Origin: Mactra quadrangularis
Taxonomy: Eukaryota > Mollusca > Bivalvia > Venerida > Mactridae
Direction: 5' to 3'
Length of the DNA: 64,000 nt
Assembly: GCA_025267735.1 (NCBI GenBank)
Contig: CM046307.1
Location: 47,969,395-48,033,394 of the forward strand
Shown here: piece after piece, positions 53,101 to 64,000 of the stretch
How the letters are laid out: each line of letters starts with the position of its first letter
Position numbering within the stretch: position 1 is the first letter of the stretch
Translations under genes and position numbers: made by a program
The notes under the pieces: generated by a model
Database searches by the model: none
The model's input: the letters and a program-made list of their open reading frames with translations, nothing else
Told to the model about the DNA's origin: nothing

Positions 53101-56100
53101 TTTAGATCTGGCTGTTTCGTCATGAGGGTCACGTTCAGGTAACCTTTTCTCATTAAAATATTCATGACATAATCATTAAGTTTAGTAACTTGTTTACATC
53201 ATCTTCCTCACGCAATTTGAAAGAGTCGTCCAATCATCACCCGTGAATAACATCACCGTCAAATTAGCTCGCAAACCTCGGTCTAAAAATAGAAATTATG
53301 AAATCAAAATGCTATTTATAGTGTTTCGTCTAGATGAAAGCTACGCATTGATTGGTCGACACGAAGGTCATCTCGACGTGACCTGCCTAGCGAACCTTAG
53401 AGATCCTGTACGACTGCGCTTTACAGTATATCTGTTTACGGAGATCGGAAAACATTATTATTAGGAACAGAAACGGTAAAACAGGGGTTAGGAATTCCTA
53501 TGCCCGACTTGTCCGATTCGTACATATATGTCTGTGGACAAATAAATATATCAATCCCATTTGCCCATGGACAAATACATGTATTATTTCAGCTATATAC
53601 TAACACATGTATATAGGAAAATTAAAAGAAATGTAGATGGCTCAATGTTTCAATCAAATTCAACAGTGAATACAATTTATTAAGTATCATATTGTATAAT
53701 AATATTATCATTACTTATTGTAAATGTAATAATAATAATAAAGACTTTATTTAATGTACATGTATGTATTTTATATCTTAGTTCTCAATATTTCTTTCTG
53801 AATATTGGACTTCTGGACATGTGCATTTTGACCGCTGACAAGAAGATTTTAAGATATCGCTTGTCCTCGGAGCAGTGGAAAAACTTGGAATTCAACACCA
53901 CTGAGTAAAAAATACAGACCTTTCACATAGGCAAAAGGCAAAGAGGGAATGTTTTTTAGAATTATAAGCTTTTGTTATAAACAGGACGCAACAAACCAAT
54001 AAATAAAAAGAATTTATGAAGTTTCCCCCATTGAACAAACAGTGGAGGAAATATAGGCTATTCTTAGCTGTTGCAAGAATTGACAAAAAACAAATGTTTA
54101 CATTCTTAAGATCGAGTGGCTGTACTCTATGACGTATTAGCAAAAACTTTTAATGAGTTTGTGCTAAATAAATATTGAACTTGAACTTGTTATAAATACA
54201 AGACAATATTGTTCAAGGACAATGTAAGCGCATTGTATGTACGTACCATAAATGTCAATATATCTTCATCTATATTGATAGAGTTTAAAGGATGTAGAGA
54301 TAACTCATGTGACGATGTATCAGACGTGGTATGTGGTATTGTTGTGCTAAATGTTTCTGTTGATCCAAGACTTATCCACATATATATACTAATGTAGGCT
54401 CGGATGTAGGAACATGCACTTGATGTTGTTGTGGCAGCACTACCTCGCACATCGTAACCCCAGCCATCACAAAAACTAAACATTGCTGTGAACATAAAAT
54501 ATATTCAAAATGAATGGATTAACTATAGATAGCCTAAGGCATTGCAGACATGAAATTTCCACCTTCAAAATCAATGGTCTTACTATGCAGTTTTTTTGCT
54601 CAAATTAAGCATTTTGGACATGGAAATTGTAAAATAAATCGCACAATTGTGCAAGACGAGATTATCTTTATGGCAGATTTTTATTGTATACATAGAAGGT
54701 AGGTATATTACAACAGTGATGGTAGATTTCTACCCACGTTTTAGAGACTAACTTTTTTATTAGCAATCCCGATTTTTACCTCGTCCAGAAATCGCTATTG
54801 TGGTGTAGGGCAATCGTCATAAAAATTCATGTGCTTTAATGGTTACGATTGAGCTTCAGATTTATCTCTTATTTCAAGATATAAAACCATTCCCACGTAC
54901 CCACTCTAAAATTTCTGGACCGGGAAGCTGCAAACAAACACATTTTTGAAGATGGCCCCCACAAGGTCACAATAAACTTACTTCACATGAAAATATACAT
55001 TATAATCGGTACTTGAGATATGAAGATTTATCAATGATGTGTGAAGTGTACTCACATCATGTGTTGAGTAAATGATATCAAGTATTTTTATAATGAATTT
55101 AATTTAATCAATCAATAATTAACTATTAATTAGCTGACAATTAACTGACATTAGATCACTACATTGATCATAGACCTTGACGTTAAACATCTTCATTTAT
55201 TTATTTAACAAACTTATAACATATATACCTCTAATATTGTAGAAAGCGTGACGCACTTAAACATTGATATCCGTGCAACTATACAATTTAATTGAAATCC
55301 TTATTCAAATATAAAAAATCCTTGACCCAAATAACAATCCCGTGCTGCAAGGATACTACAGCTAACTAAGCTCGCCTACTACATGTATTATTCAAATGAT
55401 GACCCAAGCGGTGTTTGTTTCTCAAATTGCATTTCAAAGTAATACTCTAAAAGTTCCATTAAGATCATTAAAATCAATGTTGGTAATAGCAGAATGACCC
55501 TTTACTTCTCAAGTGTGTATCAGGAACTTCAAATCGTCAAAAATTGTGTCGTAGAATATTAATACGGCAAGGGAGTACTAGTGCCGTTATATACCTCTGC
55601 TACACATTGCATTATTTTGCAATAACCCAATCTCGTACCCAGAGGTATGAATCTCAGATCATGTGTATTGGGACTTTAAATCGTCAAAAATCCCATTTTT
55701 GCAGTAACCAATTCTAGTACCCAGAGGTGATCAGTACAGAGGTTTCTGGGTACGAGAATGACAGTAATCTAAGGGGTCTTTACTTAAAAGTGGAACTTCA
55801 CTGTACATGAAATGTATGTAAAAAATGGAAAAGCATTGAGAGATCGAACTCTACAAAGGTGTTTTTCTCGCCTGAGAATCGTACCCACGACACATGGGTT
55901 TGTAGTCAGATATACACATTAAGCTTACCGAGTAGGTTTATACCGAAAATAATTTAAAAGTAATGTTTTGTTTTTGTTCTTGTTTTTTTTTTGTTGGGTT
56001 TAACGCCGTTGCAACATATTATATAGGTCATAACACGGCCGTCAGCCAACTTACTCAGCATTACTGGTCAAGAAAGGTTTAATCTCCGGATGGAACTGTT

Positions 56101-59100
56101 AATCAGTTACTACGCCCATACTTCTGTCAATAGCTGACAACTTTCTTACATGCTTTAGAATCATTGATAGGAAAGAGAATGACTATAGAAATTATTATAT
56201 GTCCAAGCTCTACTTAAGTATGCCCTACCCAATTTAAATATACATACCATAATTAGCATCGCCACTGCTAGCTGTCCAGAGTTGTATCGTGTTAGCATTC
56301 ACACCATATACTAGACCACCCCAATATAGGTTGGTATTATCTATACGTCTAGACGAGGAACCTGTATCAGGGATAGTTTTTTACATATAATTATATGGTT
56401 TGAAAATATATATACATTGTTCAATTTTGTTCAACTGCCTGTGGGTCAAACACCTCACTGATCTAAATACTCACTACAGTACTTCTGTACTCACAATCAA
56501 TAAATATAGATATACGTATTTATGTGCAGAGATTATCGAACAATTATTGAGTATTTAAATCAGTGGGGTTAGTGTTTGTCATTATATTATTAAACAGTAG
56601 TCATAGTTTAGTTCATACTTATTTATTAGCTAAATTATGTAACTATTTCTACAGCTTAGATTAATCACTCTAGTGTCTGCCTACTGGTGCACGTTCAACG
56701 ACTTACCAGCTATTACCATTGGTATTTAGCTACTGGTATCTATCTATCGGTCCTGGGTAGTCTGAAACTCTGCTTGTATACAGACAGCAAATTGACGCAA
56801 TGTATTAAAGGTACTCATTCATACCTGGACTGAGTGAAGCAAGCGTGAGTAAATTTCTTGCTTAATGAAAGTTGGGGTGTTTCTGGTTGGGTTCAAACAC
56901 TACATCTCTCCACCTCTTAGCGAGTATCTTTAAAAATTTAATGGACTACTGCTCTTATGTCTTCATCAGGTAATAGAAACTGTCGGCTTAAATGACTTCT
57001 GTTGTATTTCAAAGAATGACGAATGTAGTTGGTAAAATAAAGACCTTTTGTGCAGAGCTTTGGAAGGTTTCAAACTTTTATTGAGATAAAGAGAAATAAA
57101 CAATGTGTTTGTGGTACTAACCTTGACCTTCAGAATACCAACCAGCTAATGGTACAGTCCATGCTGGAAGATATTGTACTATTGTTAGTTCTGGTATCAC
57201 ATTAAGACCATGTGTTATTTGCCTGTAATTTGGCCACGCTACAAATATAATGAAAGAACATCTATTAATTTATCAACCAATCTATAATATAATTATGATG
57301 GCTGATTTACGCCATTTCGTACATTTTCGTCCAGCGAGGCTCCACATTAAACTCCGCAGTATGACAAGATGGTCTTTCTGTCGTATCTTCGTCCCATGAG
57401 CGCCATGCAAAATGATAGGCAGATATCGATAACAATTAATGAGATTAGTCTTGACCACTACATAAATGGCGACATATTATAACGAAATAAAAAACAGTTG
57501 ACACGTATAAAGTTTATTTAACACCAAGCATCTTACGTGTATATATGAAATGAAGTAAGCGGAAAATCGTGTGGCCCTTATTGCTAACAGTTGATAATAC
57601 ATTTATAATCTGCTAAACTCTATTTTTTAAATCATAATTTCACTGAAAGTGTTCATTTTCTCCGACTGTGGTTAAACGATATTCCCCAAGTAATCCGCAT
57701 AGGATTTTGCAGTGTTTTGAATCGGACTGGCTTGGTTTTGTTTGTAAGCCAATGCAAATTTTTGAAACTATTGGTTGTTAGCTCCGCCCGGTACCCTGGG
57801 CATTATCCGATAAAAGCGTTGATATTCAGAGTAAAATAAAAGGGTTTACTTACGTGAGCCATTAGCTTTCATACCATTACCAGTTGAAGTGAAGTCTGGG
57901 GGTGGTAGATCGTTAGGATGCCAAACACGTACCCTAACATATCCTGTTTTACTTTGTTCTTGGTTCTCTGGTGTCCATGACATTAAACCTGTTATAGTAC
58001 AATGACAATTGTCTGTATGAAGGGGTATTTTTTACATTCGATTTGGTGTAAGATTGATTTGTAATTCGATCACTGACCGGCTAAACATATTTTCAAGAAT
58101 GGCGTTTCTACGAGTAAAAATATTATTTTCTGAGCTCAAACGTTAAAAACGAAACTTTTTCCAAAATCGATGAATTACATTTACAAGTATCCGTTTCCTT
58201 CTTGTTTTTTTTTGTGTTTTGTCATGAATAAATGTGTGCACACTATCTAATGAAACGTATTTCACCACTAAAATGACTTTAGTTAACTGAGGTGAATTCA
58301 TTTTGGTATTATTTTATCATTTAGTACAATGAAATTTGAGATTTTATGTGATCATTGTATATACATTGTCCTCAAAAGTCCCTTCACACATCCATGATTT
58401 TCATTTTACAAAATGAAGTTTCAGTTGTATAGGCAGTTTATTGTTAAATGATTATTAATTTTGCAAGCCACCCGGCTAGCTCAGTTGGTAGCATGCAAGT
58501 CTATGACCGAGGTGTCGTGCGTTCGATTCTCGAGCGGGGCATACTTTCGTGGAGCTTGGTCATGAAATTATTTCTACGGCCATTCTCCCTCCTACCAATG
58601 ATTTTTAATTATGTAGGGCAGTTGTCAGTCACTGACGAAAGTATGCGCTTAGTAGTTGGTTAACAGCTAAATCCAGAGATGTAGCCTTTGCAGGGTGAGT
58701 GAGTAGGTTGATTGACCGTTGTTAAATGACCTATACGAGGTACAATGGGTTGATACGGCGTTAAACCCAACAAAAAACAACAACAATTAATTTTGCTTTT
58801 AAAAATCAGTATATTCCTCATTTGGATATAAAATTACAAAATAATGCAAACTTGATTGGTTTATTCTGATACATTGACAATAGTTTTGGAGGCTGATAAT
58901 TAAATTTCCAGCAACTCAAAATTGAAATTTACCAATAGAAATTTCTTTTCCAGAGTATGAACAATGAATAAAGTAAATAATGATATAATACTCATTCAAA
59001 GTTAATCAAACTTGAATTTGTAGCAATTCAATTAATTGTATTGTGAAGGAACTATTGGAGGGCATTGAGTAAAACACATTTCATTGTAAAACATGAAAAT

Positions 59101-62100
59101 AGCAAGTAAATATTTTACCAGTATAAATGATATAAGCTGTTCCAGACTGTGTGTTCTCATTAGTTGCTCCATATAATCTTACATCATTTTCATTATATAT
59201 ACATATAACACCGCCTCTGCTGTTGTCATCGTTACCAGCATAAGCTGACTTTACACCAGGATATATAAAACCTGTTGTTGGTGAGCGTACCTGAAAACAT
59301 TGCCTTGTATTAATACCCACCTCGCCAGCCCGGCTAGGGGTTGTGGATTCGATTCCTGGGTTGCGCATACCTTCGTGGAGCTTGGGCATGAAATAATTTC
59401 TGCGGCAATTTTTCTTCCTAAAGCTAAATCAAGAGGTTTTGCTATACCACGAACGATGAGTAGCTTGACTGCTTATTAATTTTACTGAAAAGTGATACGA
59501 TCTGAATCGTAACATCCATGCCACAGTTTAAATCAAACCTTGAGGTGGGACAACCGCGGCAACTAATCATATGAAAGTGGTCGTGACCAAGAGATTAAAT
59601 AATTGGCCTAGGATAAAGCATTTTGTATGGTAAATGATTTACGCCATGTCGTATTTTTGTAAAATACAATAAAATAAATTTAGAAAATACGAAAATGCGA
59701 AGATAGACTGACTGTGAATTTGTCGTGCCTTCGTTTTTTTTCTTGTTTTTTTTTTGTAATCTTCGAAGAAACGACAAAAACGAAGATACAACAGATGTAA
59801 CATTTTATCTGACGTATTGTCGTATTTATTTTGCTGTATTTTCGTTCCCTTGCCGCAAAGATTAGAAAAAACGAAAATGCCAAGATACGAAAAACTGCGG
59901 ATTTGTCGCGCCTTCGGGTTTTTCGTGGTTTTTTTTCTAATCTTCGAGGTGAAGAAACGAAAATACAACAGAATAAATACGCGATGGAGTAAATCAGCCA
60001 CCATAATTTTTTCTTGGCCAAATTAATGACCAATCGTTGAACTAAAGCAAATACTCTACACGCATATTATAGTTACCTGTACTTCAGCTTTTATAGGTAC
60101 CACACCAAAACCATGTGTAAATGTTTGAAATGTTGTAGAAGGATCATCTGAATCCATAAACACCCATGGACTGATGTAAGATGGCGCAGATAGACAATAT
60201 ATATCTGTAAAATATATACAACTATATATGTTTTCAACAAATAAAACATGGCTTCCAGAGTTGTATGAATGTTTATGCATATGTTTCAAAGGCATGTGAG
60301 GTTCAAATAAAGTTTTAAGTCCTTAATGTTTAATTTGAGAGTAAGACCATTTTAATATTGAGATTATATTGGTTATTGAAAGATTGTGGGACTCTTTGGC
60401 GGTTTGTAACTCCTAACTGTTTAGTTTGATTAGAAAACATATCACATATTAAGACCATTTCACTTTGAAGATCATAGATTTTGTGGGGAGTTTGGTTCTC
60501 ATTATCATTGCAGCAATCATTAAATTGTCTATCACTACAGTTCAAAGTCATTGCAGTAAAACAGGAAATGGACTAATAGGTTCGGGATATATAAAAGGAG
60601 ATAGCAATTTGTTTGATGTGACACATTTACCGGTTCTTCCTTTAATAGCATATGAGGCAATTGCATGAATTAAACCATCTTCATCTTTGATATAGCAAGT
60701 TATATTTAATCATACACATGTTTTAAGTTATTTTCTACGAATACATAAATGTAATAAATCATGAAAGCTTCTATTGAAATAGTCGCACCAAGGTAAATAG
60801 CATTTAACTTGTCAGAAAAACAGGTTAGTGTAACACTAAAATGGTATTTTCGAACATCAACCCTGCGTTCAGTTACCGCGAACGTTACGAAACGTTTCGT
60901 AACGATACATTCGGAACTCCTCGGCCATTCGCTGCGAATAATCTCAGACATATTTAGACGCTATTTTGAAACTACCGGTGTTAAAGTAAACAAATATATG
61001 ATCGTTTAGGCATTGAGTGATGTTTCGTTTTTAGTCCGTAAATTTTGAAACATCACTCATTGCCTTAACGATCTCATATTTGTGTATTAGATTAGGTTAT
61101 TGGCAGCGAATGGCCGAGGAGTTCCGAATGTATCGTTATGTAACGTTTTGTAACGTTTTGTGTAATTGAACACGCTACAGTTGTAGCAACAATAAAACAC
61201 GGACCTTCCACACAGCTAAAACAGTAGCCTGTTCAATTACACTTATTGTTTCAAAACGTTCCGTAACGATCGTTAATGCAATGAGTGATGTTTCAAAATG
61301 TATGGACTAAAAACGAAACATCACTCATTGTCTAAACGATCGTATATTTGTTTACTTCAACACCGGTAGTTTCAAAATAGCGTCTAAATATGTCCGAGAT
61401 TATTCGCAGCGAATGATCGAGGAGTTCCTAAAGTATCGTTACGGAACGTTTTGGAACGTTTATGGTAATTGAACAAGCTACGGGTGGTGTTTTGAGATTT
61501 TAAATTTTGTTAAAAAGGGACGCTGCAAACAAATAACGAAATCAAGAACTTAAAGGTTTTCCACATTGGAATGAACAGTAGCAAAATAATTGCCATCAGG
61601 AGTTTAAACCTGGTTCTAGGGTGCACCAACCTTACACTTGTCCCAAAAGTTTCAAACAAGCACAAAGAATTATAAACACAATTGATATTAGCAAAGTAGT
61701 AAACATGCGGCAACATGAGTTTAACTGTACACGTCTACAGAATGGCACTAAATATGTTGTATATACATTTATAATAGTTGCATAGTAAATGCAGGATATT
61801 TTAATTTTGGTCTAATGAAATTATTCTTATTATTATAAAAATATTTTTGTCATAATATTTATTATCGGATATCAATCAATACACCTTAAAACAATACATA
61901 CTAAATATAACTCCAATAATCAATAATGCATTGCTTTCTTTTCTTTTTTCATTTTTTATTTTCGTTTTTATTTTAACTCGTATTTCTTAATTATGCATAT
62001 GATTGTGAAGCGCTTTTGCACATATATTCAATATGAAAAGAGCGCTATACAAATGCGGTATATAATAATTAAATATGCCTTCCAAAAGCTATTAGACAAA

Positions 62101-62499
62101 GAAATTTGGAGAAAAATCATGTCGAACTCAAGTAATTTTACTACATGTATAATTAAAGCTTATTCATACAACATTGTTTAAATCATGTGTTGATAAACTA
62201 ATTAAAGCTGATTTTTTAATTAGCTCGGATGACTTTTCACTTTCCTGTGTATGGAAATGGAATAATACACAAGAAATAGTAAATCTAATCCAAGATAGTG
62301 GCATTGTCTAATACAATTCTACTCAGCTTAGAGGGTAAGAGTGAATTAGTTTATCCTAAAACTGTATTTTGTCCAATTAATTTTGTATGGCACTTTATAA
62401 AGTGAAGTAAAAAAACACCAAGTACTTACCTGTGATAAGAAACAATGAGATATACCAATATTTTAGATGACTTGTCAGTATCCTTGTATTAAATTCCAT
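47059..62499 (-). CDS. Unnamed single-pass membrane protein with three novel repeats and four CCP/sushi modules; 13 exons
   Basis: Exons in transcript order: 62499-62430, 60204-60077, 59290-59119, 57988-57854, 57238-57122, 56361-56248, 54485-54247, 53021-52778, 52150-51947, 50026-49841, 49044-48859, 48480-48301, 47435-47059. All are GT-AG and in phase, giving 2352 bases and 783 residues. Residues 1-24 are a signal peptide (hydrophobic YWYISLFLIT). Residues 24-406 hold three related ~120-residue repeats sharing the patterns F.HGFG..P.K.EVQV, D...GGVIYAY....VR.W and GYVRVRVW; I do not recognise this domain. Residues 407-658 are four CCP modules, one exon each. Residues 659-692 are a Thr-rich, mucin-like stalk. 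A further extracellular stretch follows, then a transmembrane helix at about 746-774 and the short tail VKGCKRGHS. Many N-glycosylation sequons are present. It is probably a cell-surface recognition or adhesion protein; its ligand is unknown. No other gene here is related. Confidence 0.85.
47951..48238 (-). mobile_element. tRNA-derived SINE, family I, full-length, inverted
   Basis: Read on the minus strand: the head with 'ctagctcagttggtagtgca' and box-B-like 'gtaggtttgattcccggg', the body 'catactttcgtggagcttgg', and the tail 'acggcgttaaacccaac' plus an A-rich end. It is the same family as 32300-32609. It lies in the last intron of the membrane-protein gene, co-oriented with it. Confidence 0.75.
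49127..49375 (+). mobile_element. tRNA-derived SINE, family II, copy 2
   Basis: The tRNA-like head 'gtccagtggtaggatgcgcg' with box-B-like 'caggttcgattccc' is followed by 'ccaatttctttgggcaa', 'cacccaggtgtaaatgggta' and the end 'agactttaaaccggac'. It is better preserved than the copy at 12065-12335. It lies in the intron before CCP module 3, about 80 bases from that exon, and opposite to the gene. Confidence 0.65.
51397..51799 (+). mobile_element. 400-bp MITE, copy 2 of 3
   Basis: It starts caatctgatt and ends near 'gagattgcattt', with the 7-base repeat atgcttt at 51390-51396 and 51800-51806. The interior 'gaaagctacgcattgattgg' and 'ctcgctaatttagatctgg' match the other two copies. It lies in the intron between CCP modules 1 and 2. 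Confidence 0.7.
53053..53449 (+). mobile_element. 400-bp MITE, copy 3 of 3, with 8-bp target duplication
   Basis: It starts caatctgaat and ends 'gagatcgga'. The exact repeat aaacatta flanks it at 53045-53052 and 53450-53457. It is in the same orientation as the copy at 51397. Its left edge lies about 30 bases upstream of the exon at 53021-52778 in transcript terms, so it sits next to that acceptor. Confidence 0.75.
53458..54246 (-). other. Intron with no recognisable element
   Basis: This is the remainder of the intron between exons 7 and 8 of the membrane-protein gene. It is AT-rich with a few duplicated short phrases ('tatgtctgtggacaaataa', 'cccatggacaaatacatg'). Nothing coding or structured was supported. 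Confidence 0.4.
54486..56247 (-). other. Intron between exons 6 and 7 of the membrane-protein gene
   Basis: A low-copy repeat near 54560-54660 and 55440-55800 shares phrases about 'gcagtaacc' and 'gtacccagaggt' with 10250-10630, 30725-30860 and 51225-51370, so it is a scattered decayed family. A truncated SINE lies at 55988-56232. No exon is needed here, since the flanking phases already match. Confidence 0.45.
55988..56232 (-). mobile_element. SINE family I, truncated at the head
   Basis: Minus-strand order: remnant 'tagggcatacttaagtagag', body 'ctattgacagaagtatg', and tail 'acggcgttaaacccaac' with an A-rich end. The tRNA-like head with box A and box B is missing, unlike most SINE truncations, which lose the same 5' portion only by incomplete reverse transcription. 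Confidence 0.6.
56425..56590. mobile_element. Palindromic MITE, copy 4 of 4 (most diverged)
   Basis: It shares 'ctgatctaaatactcac', 'cttctgtactcacaatc' and 'gagtatttaaatcagtgggg' with the other copies, in mirrored order. The outer ends are eroded. It lies in the intron between exons 5 and 6 of the membrane-protein gene. Confidence 0.45.
58468..58790 (+). mobile_element. tRNA-derived SINE, family I, full-length
   Basis: The head is 'cggctagctcagttggtagc' with box-B-like 'gtgcgttcgattctc', the body is 'catactttcgtggagcttgg', and the tail is 'acggcgttaaacccaac' followed by caa-type repeats. It is very similar to 32300-32609 and shares 'attatgtagggcagttgtc' and 'agtagttggttaac', so both are probably from one subfamily. 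Confidence 0.8.
59320..59440 (+). mobile_element. SINE family I, 5' fragment
   Basis: The fragment has 'cagcccggctaggggttgtg', 'gattcgattcctggg' and 'cataccttcgtggagcttgg', then loses similarity. Part of the tRNA-like head is deleted. It lies about 30 bases upstream of exon 3 of the membrane-protein gene in transcript terms. Confidence 0.5.
59630..60003. repeat. Fold-back repeat ending in 'ATTTACGCCAT'
   Basis: The left edge 'aaatgatttacgccatgtcg' is roughly inverted at the right edge 'cgatggagtaaatcagcca'. Between them, related 'cgaaaatacaacag', 'cttcgaagaaacgac' and 'tgtcgcgccttcg' segments recur in both orientations. A lone 'ggctgatttacgccatttcg' end also occurs at 57300. Overlapping Lys-rich frames here are artefacts of the repeats. 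It lies in the intron between exons 2 and 3 of the membrane-protein gene. Confidence 0.5.
60840..61480. repeat. Nested fold-back block
   Basis: Several long segments occur in mirrored copies. 'ggaactcctcggccattcg' near 60914 is inverted at 61108 and again near 61415. 'cattgagtgatgtttcgttt' at 61012 is inverted at 61046 and near 61310. 'actaccggtgttaaagtaaa' near 60970 is inverted near 61353. It looks like a fold-back transposon with an internal duplication. It lies in intron 1 of the membrane-protein gene. Confidence 0.6.
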
Positions 62500-64000
62500 A
62501 TTGGTATACAAATAGCAGCGGTTATGTATTAAATTATACAACGATCTCGCTAAGCAAAGTACAACATGTATGTGAAATTGGTTTTTTATAGTTAATTCAT
62601 TAATTAAATTATAATGTAGCCACACCCTTTAGCTCTACTTTTCAAATCTGATTGGTTCTATGTGTGTACTGTACCTCAGATGACACGGCTTGCCATTGGT
62701 TGTTTCAAAATAGATTGTATGACTTCACGACATTAAGATTAAAGCTACATTATAAAGACTAGCACTGTCCATAAACTACTAATTAAACCGATATTTATCA
62801 TTTTAATTAATGAAAATAAATTTCATTTAAATATGTAAATGAACTTATTTGCATTTCAAAAAGAAGGTAGAATTCGGTTGTCAATACCTAAGACTAATGT
62901 TTGATCACCGTATGTCAAAGATCGAAAGACAATTTCTTTAAATTACAAAATTAGGCTCTGAAACGATTTCGGACCATATTATAGACAACGTTAACAGAAC
63001 AAATGAATTTAGTGTGCTCTTTTGAAAAGGTTCATTTTTATAGGGAATGGGCACTGACCAAAAGTTAAACTTAGCAAGCAAAATGGTTTGACATGATTAT
63101 TGTGTCTCGAATGGGTAATCATATATTAATCAGATGTTTATTGTTATAGCTTCAGGGTTTTAAAGGGATACGTATGCAAATTACAAAAATGTTTTATCCA
63201 TTCTAATTACTTTAGTGTAAAGATTGCATATTCCTAAATAGTCTTGGAGACTTATTACGTGTAACTGAATTACAAATTACACGTGGCATACTGTTTTGAA
63301 ACGAAAGTAGGATATCAAGGGAATACTCAAGCTATTTGTAGATGTATTGTCATATTTCTTGACCTAAAACATTTCCTTTTATTGATGTGTTGTCCTTTTA
63401 TCATTCTGAGACGGTGTGGGTATATTTTAGGGCTGTAACGATTCACCGATGCATCGTGAGATCGTATTCGCGACTGTCCGATACGGGTGTATCGAATCGC
63501 GTCCTAAAAAATCGCGATTCAGAGGGCCTTTTAGTTTACAAGAAATTAGTTAAAACGAAATATACTATATACATTTGTATCTATAGCATTTAACGTGCAA
63601 TTGCAATCTTTACTCAGTGTTCAATCTAGAGCGCGCCATTGGCCCCTTATGAACGCAAATGGCGCAATATCAATCGTCTATTGGGCCCGTCGGGCGCACT
63701 CGCCGAAAATATGGTTATATCGCGAATTTGACAACTTTTCGTATATTCTATGCCATTTGGTTTCGTTACATCTATTTTGCTAAATTAAACGGGTACCTCA
63801 GTCTTCGAATCTAGCTACCGGGCCGAAGACCGAGTCCGTCTTAAACGCCGACGGTTCGTTAAAAAGATACGGATCGCAAGACCAAATGTCTGGTAGCAAT
63901 TTCAATAGCAATATTACTAAAAATGGATAATTGAACATAAAAACTGCAGTCACAAGCAATATATTTGGACAATATGACTTATGTGTAAGGCGTCCTCTAA
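62500..64000. other. Upstream flank of the membrane-protein gene
   Basis: Intergenic AT-rich DNA. A TATA-like box lies close to the start codon, and a hAT-like terminus begins at 63428 (tagggctgtaacgattcacc) followed by palindromic 'gattcgcg' type sequence. CpG-rich sequence at about 63630-63860 contains no recognisable gene. Confidence 0.4.
62583..62590 (-). promoter_or_regulatory. TATA-like box of the membrane-protein gene
   Basis: The minus strand reads tataaaaa about 85 bases before the ATG at 62499, leaving room for a leader of about 50 bases. It is a good positional and sequence match to a TATA box; use is inferred. Confidence 0.45.

Noticed and set aside
53892..54143. 83-codon minus-strand frame in an intron of the membrane-protein gene
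   Set aside because: It has no acceptor/donor pair that would keep the phase between exons 7 and 8, and no repeat-domain motif.
59595..60033. Several overlapping Lys-rich frames on both strands
   Set aside because: They arise from self-complementary repeat modules; there is no family resemblance, and the minus-strand gene splices across this region.
60465..61009. Plus-strand frames of 66-67 codons
   Set aside because: They lie in intron 1 of the membrane-protein gene, and the second is inside the fold-back block; there is no homology signal.

Overview
This is AT-rich, intron-rich animal nuclear DNA. The protein families, the small exons with GT-AG introns, and the dense tRNA-derived SINEs and short palindromic transposons suggest a mollusc (bivalve or gastropod). 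The species cannot be named from the sequence alone. No bacterial, plasmid or phage signature and no CRISPR array was seen.

Three spliced genes account for all convincing coding sequence. (1) 3405-32791, plus strand: the mitochondrial glycine dehydrogenase (decarboxylating) P-protein, GLDC. It has 24 coding exons that join in frame to 1022 residues, with the pyridoxal-phosphate lysine at about residue 750. (2) 37943-42239, minus strand, with a non-coding first exon near 44365-44400: mitochondrial ribosomal protein L24 (MRPL24), six coding exons, 251 residues, with a KOW motif. (3) 47059-62499, minus strand: an unnamed single-pass membrane protein of 783 residues in 13 exons. It has a signal peptide, three divergent repeats of an unnamed domain, four CCP/sushi modules, a threonine-rich stalk, a transmembrane helix and a short tail. 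GLDC and MRPL24 are convergent (tail to tail); genes 2 and 3 lie on the same strand.

The rest is intron and intergenic DNA full of non-autonomous mobile elements. These include two tRNA-derived SINE families; hAT-like elements with 8-bp target duplications; a three-copy 400-bp MITE with 8-bp duplications; a four-copy palindromic MITE; Helitron/pearl-like elements, one with a 164-bp tandem array; a TTAA-flanked palindrome; and several large fold-back blocks. No transposase or reverse transcriptase was recognised, so all look non-autonomous.

GLDC acts in the mitochondrial glycine cleavage system and MRPL24 in the mitochondrial large ribosomal subunit. Both show promoter motifs often found in nuclear genes for mitochondrial proteins (an ETS/GABP-like site and a YY1-like site). 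The membrane protein is unrelated to them. It is the best candidate for something undescribed: an extracellular recognition or adhesion receptor with lineage-restricted domains, two sushi modules that lack a disulfide pair, and a possible antisense reading frame across its 3' end.
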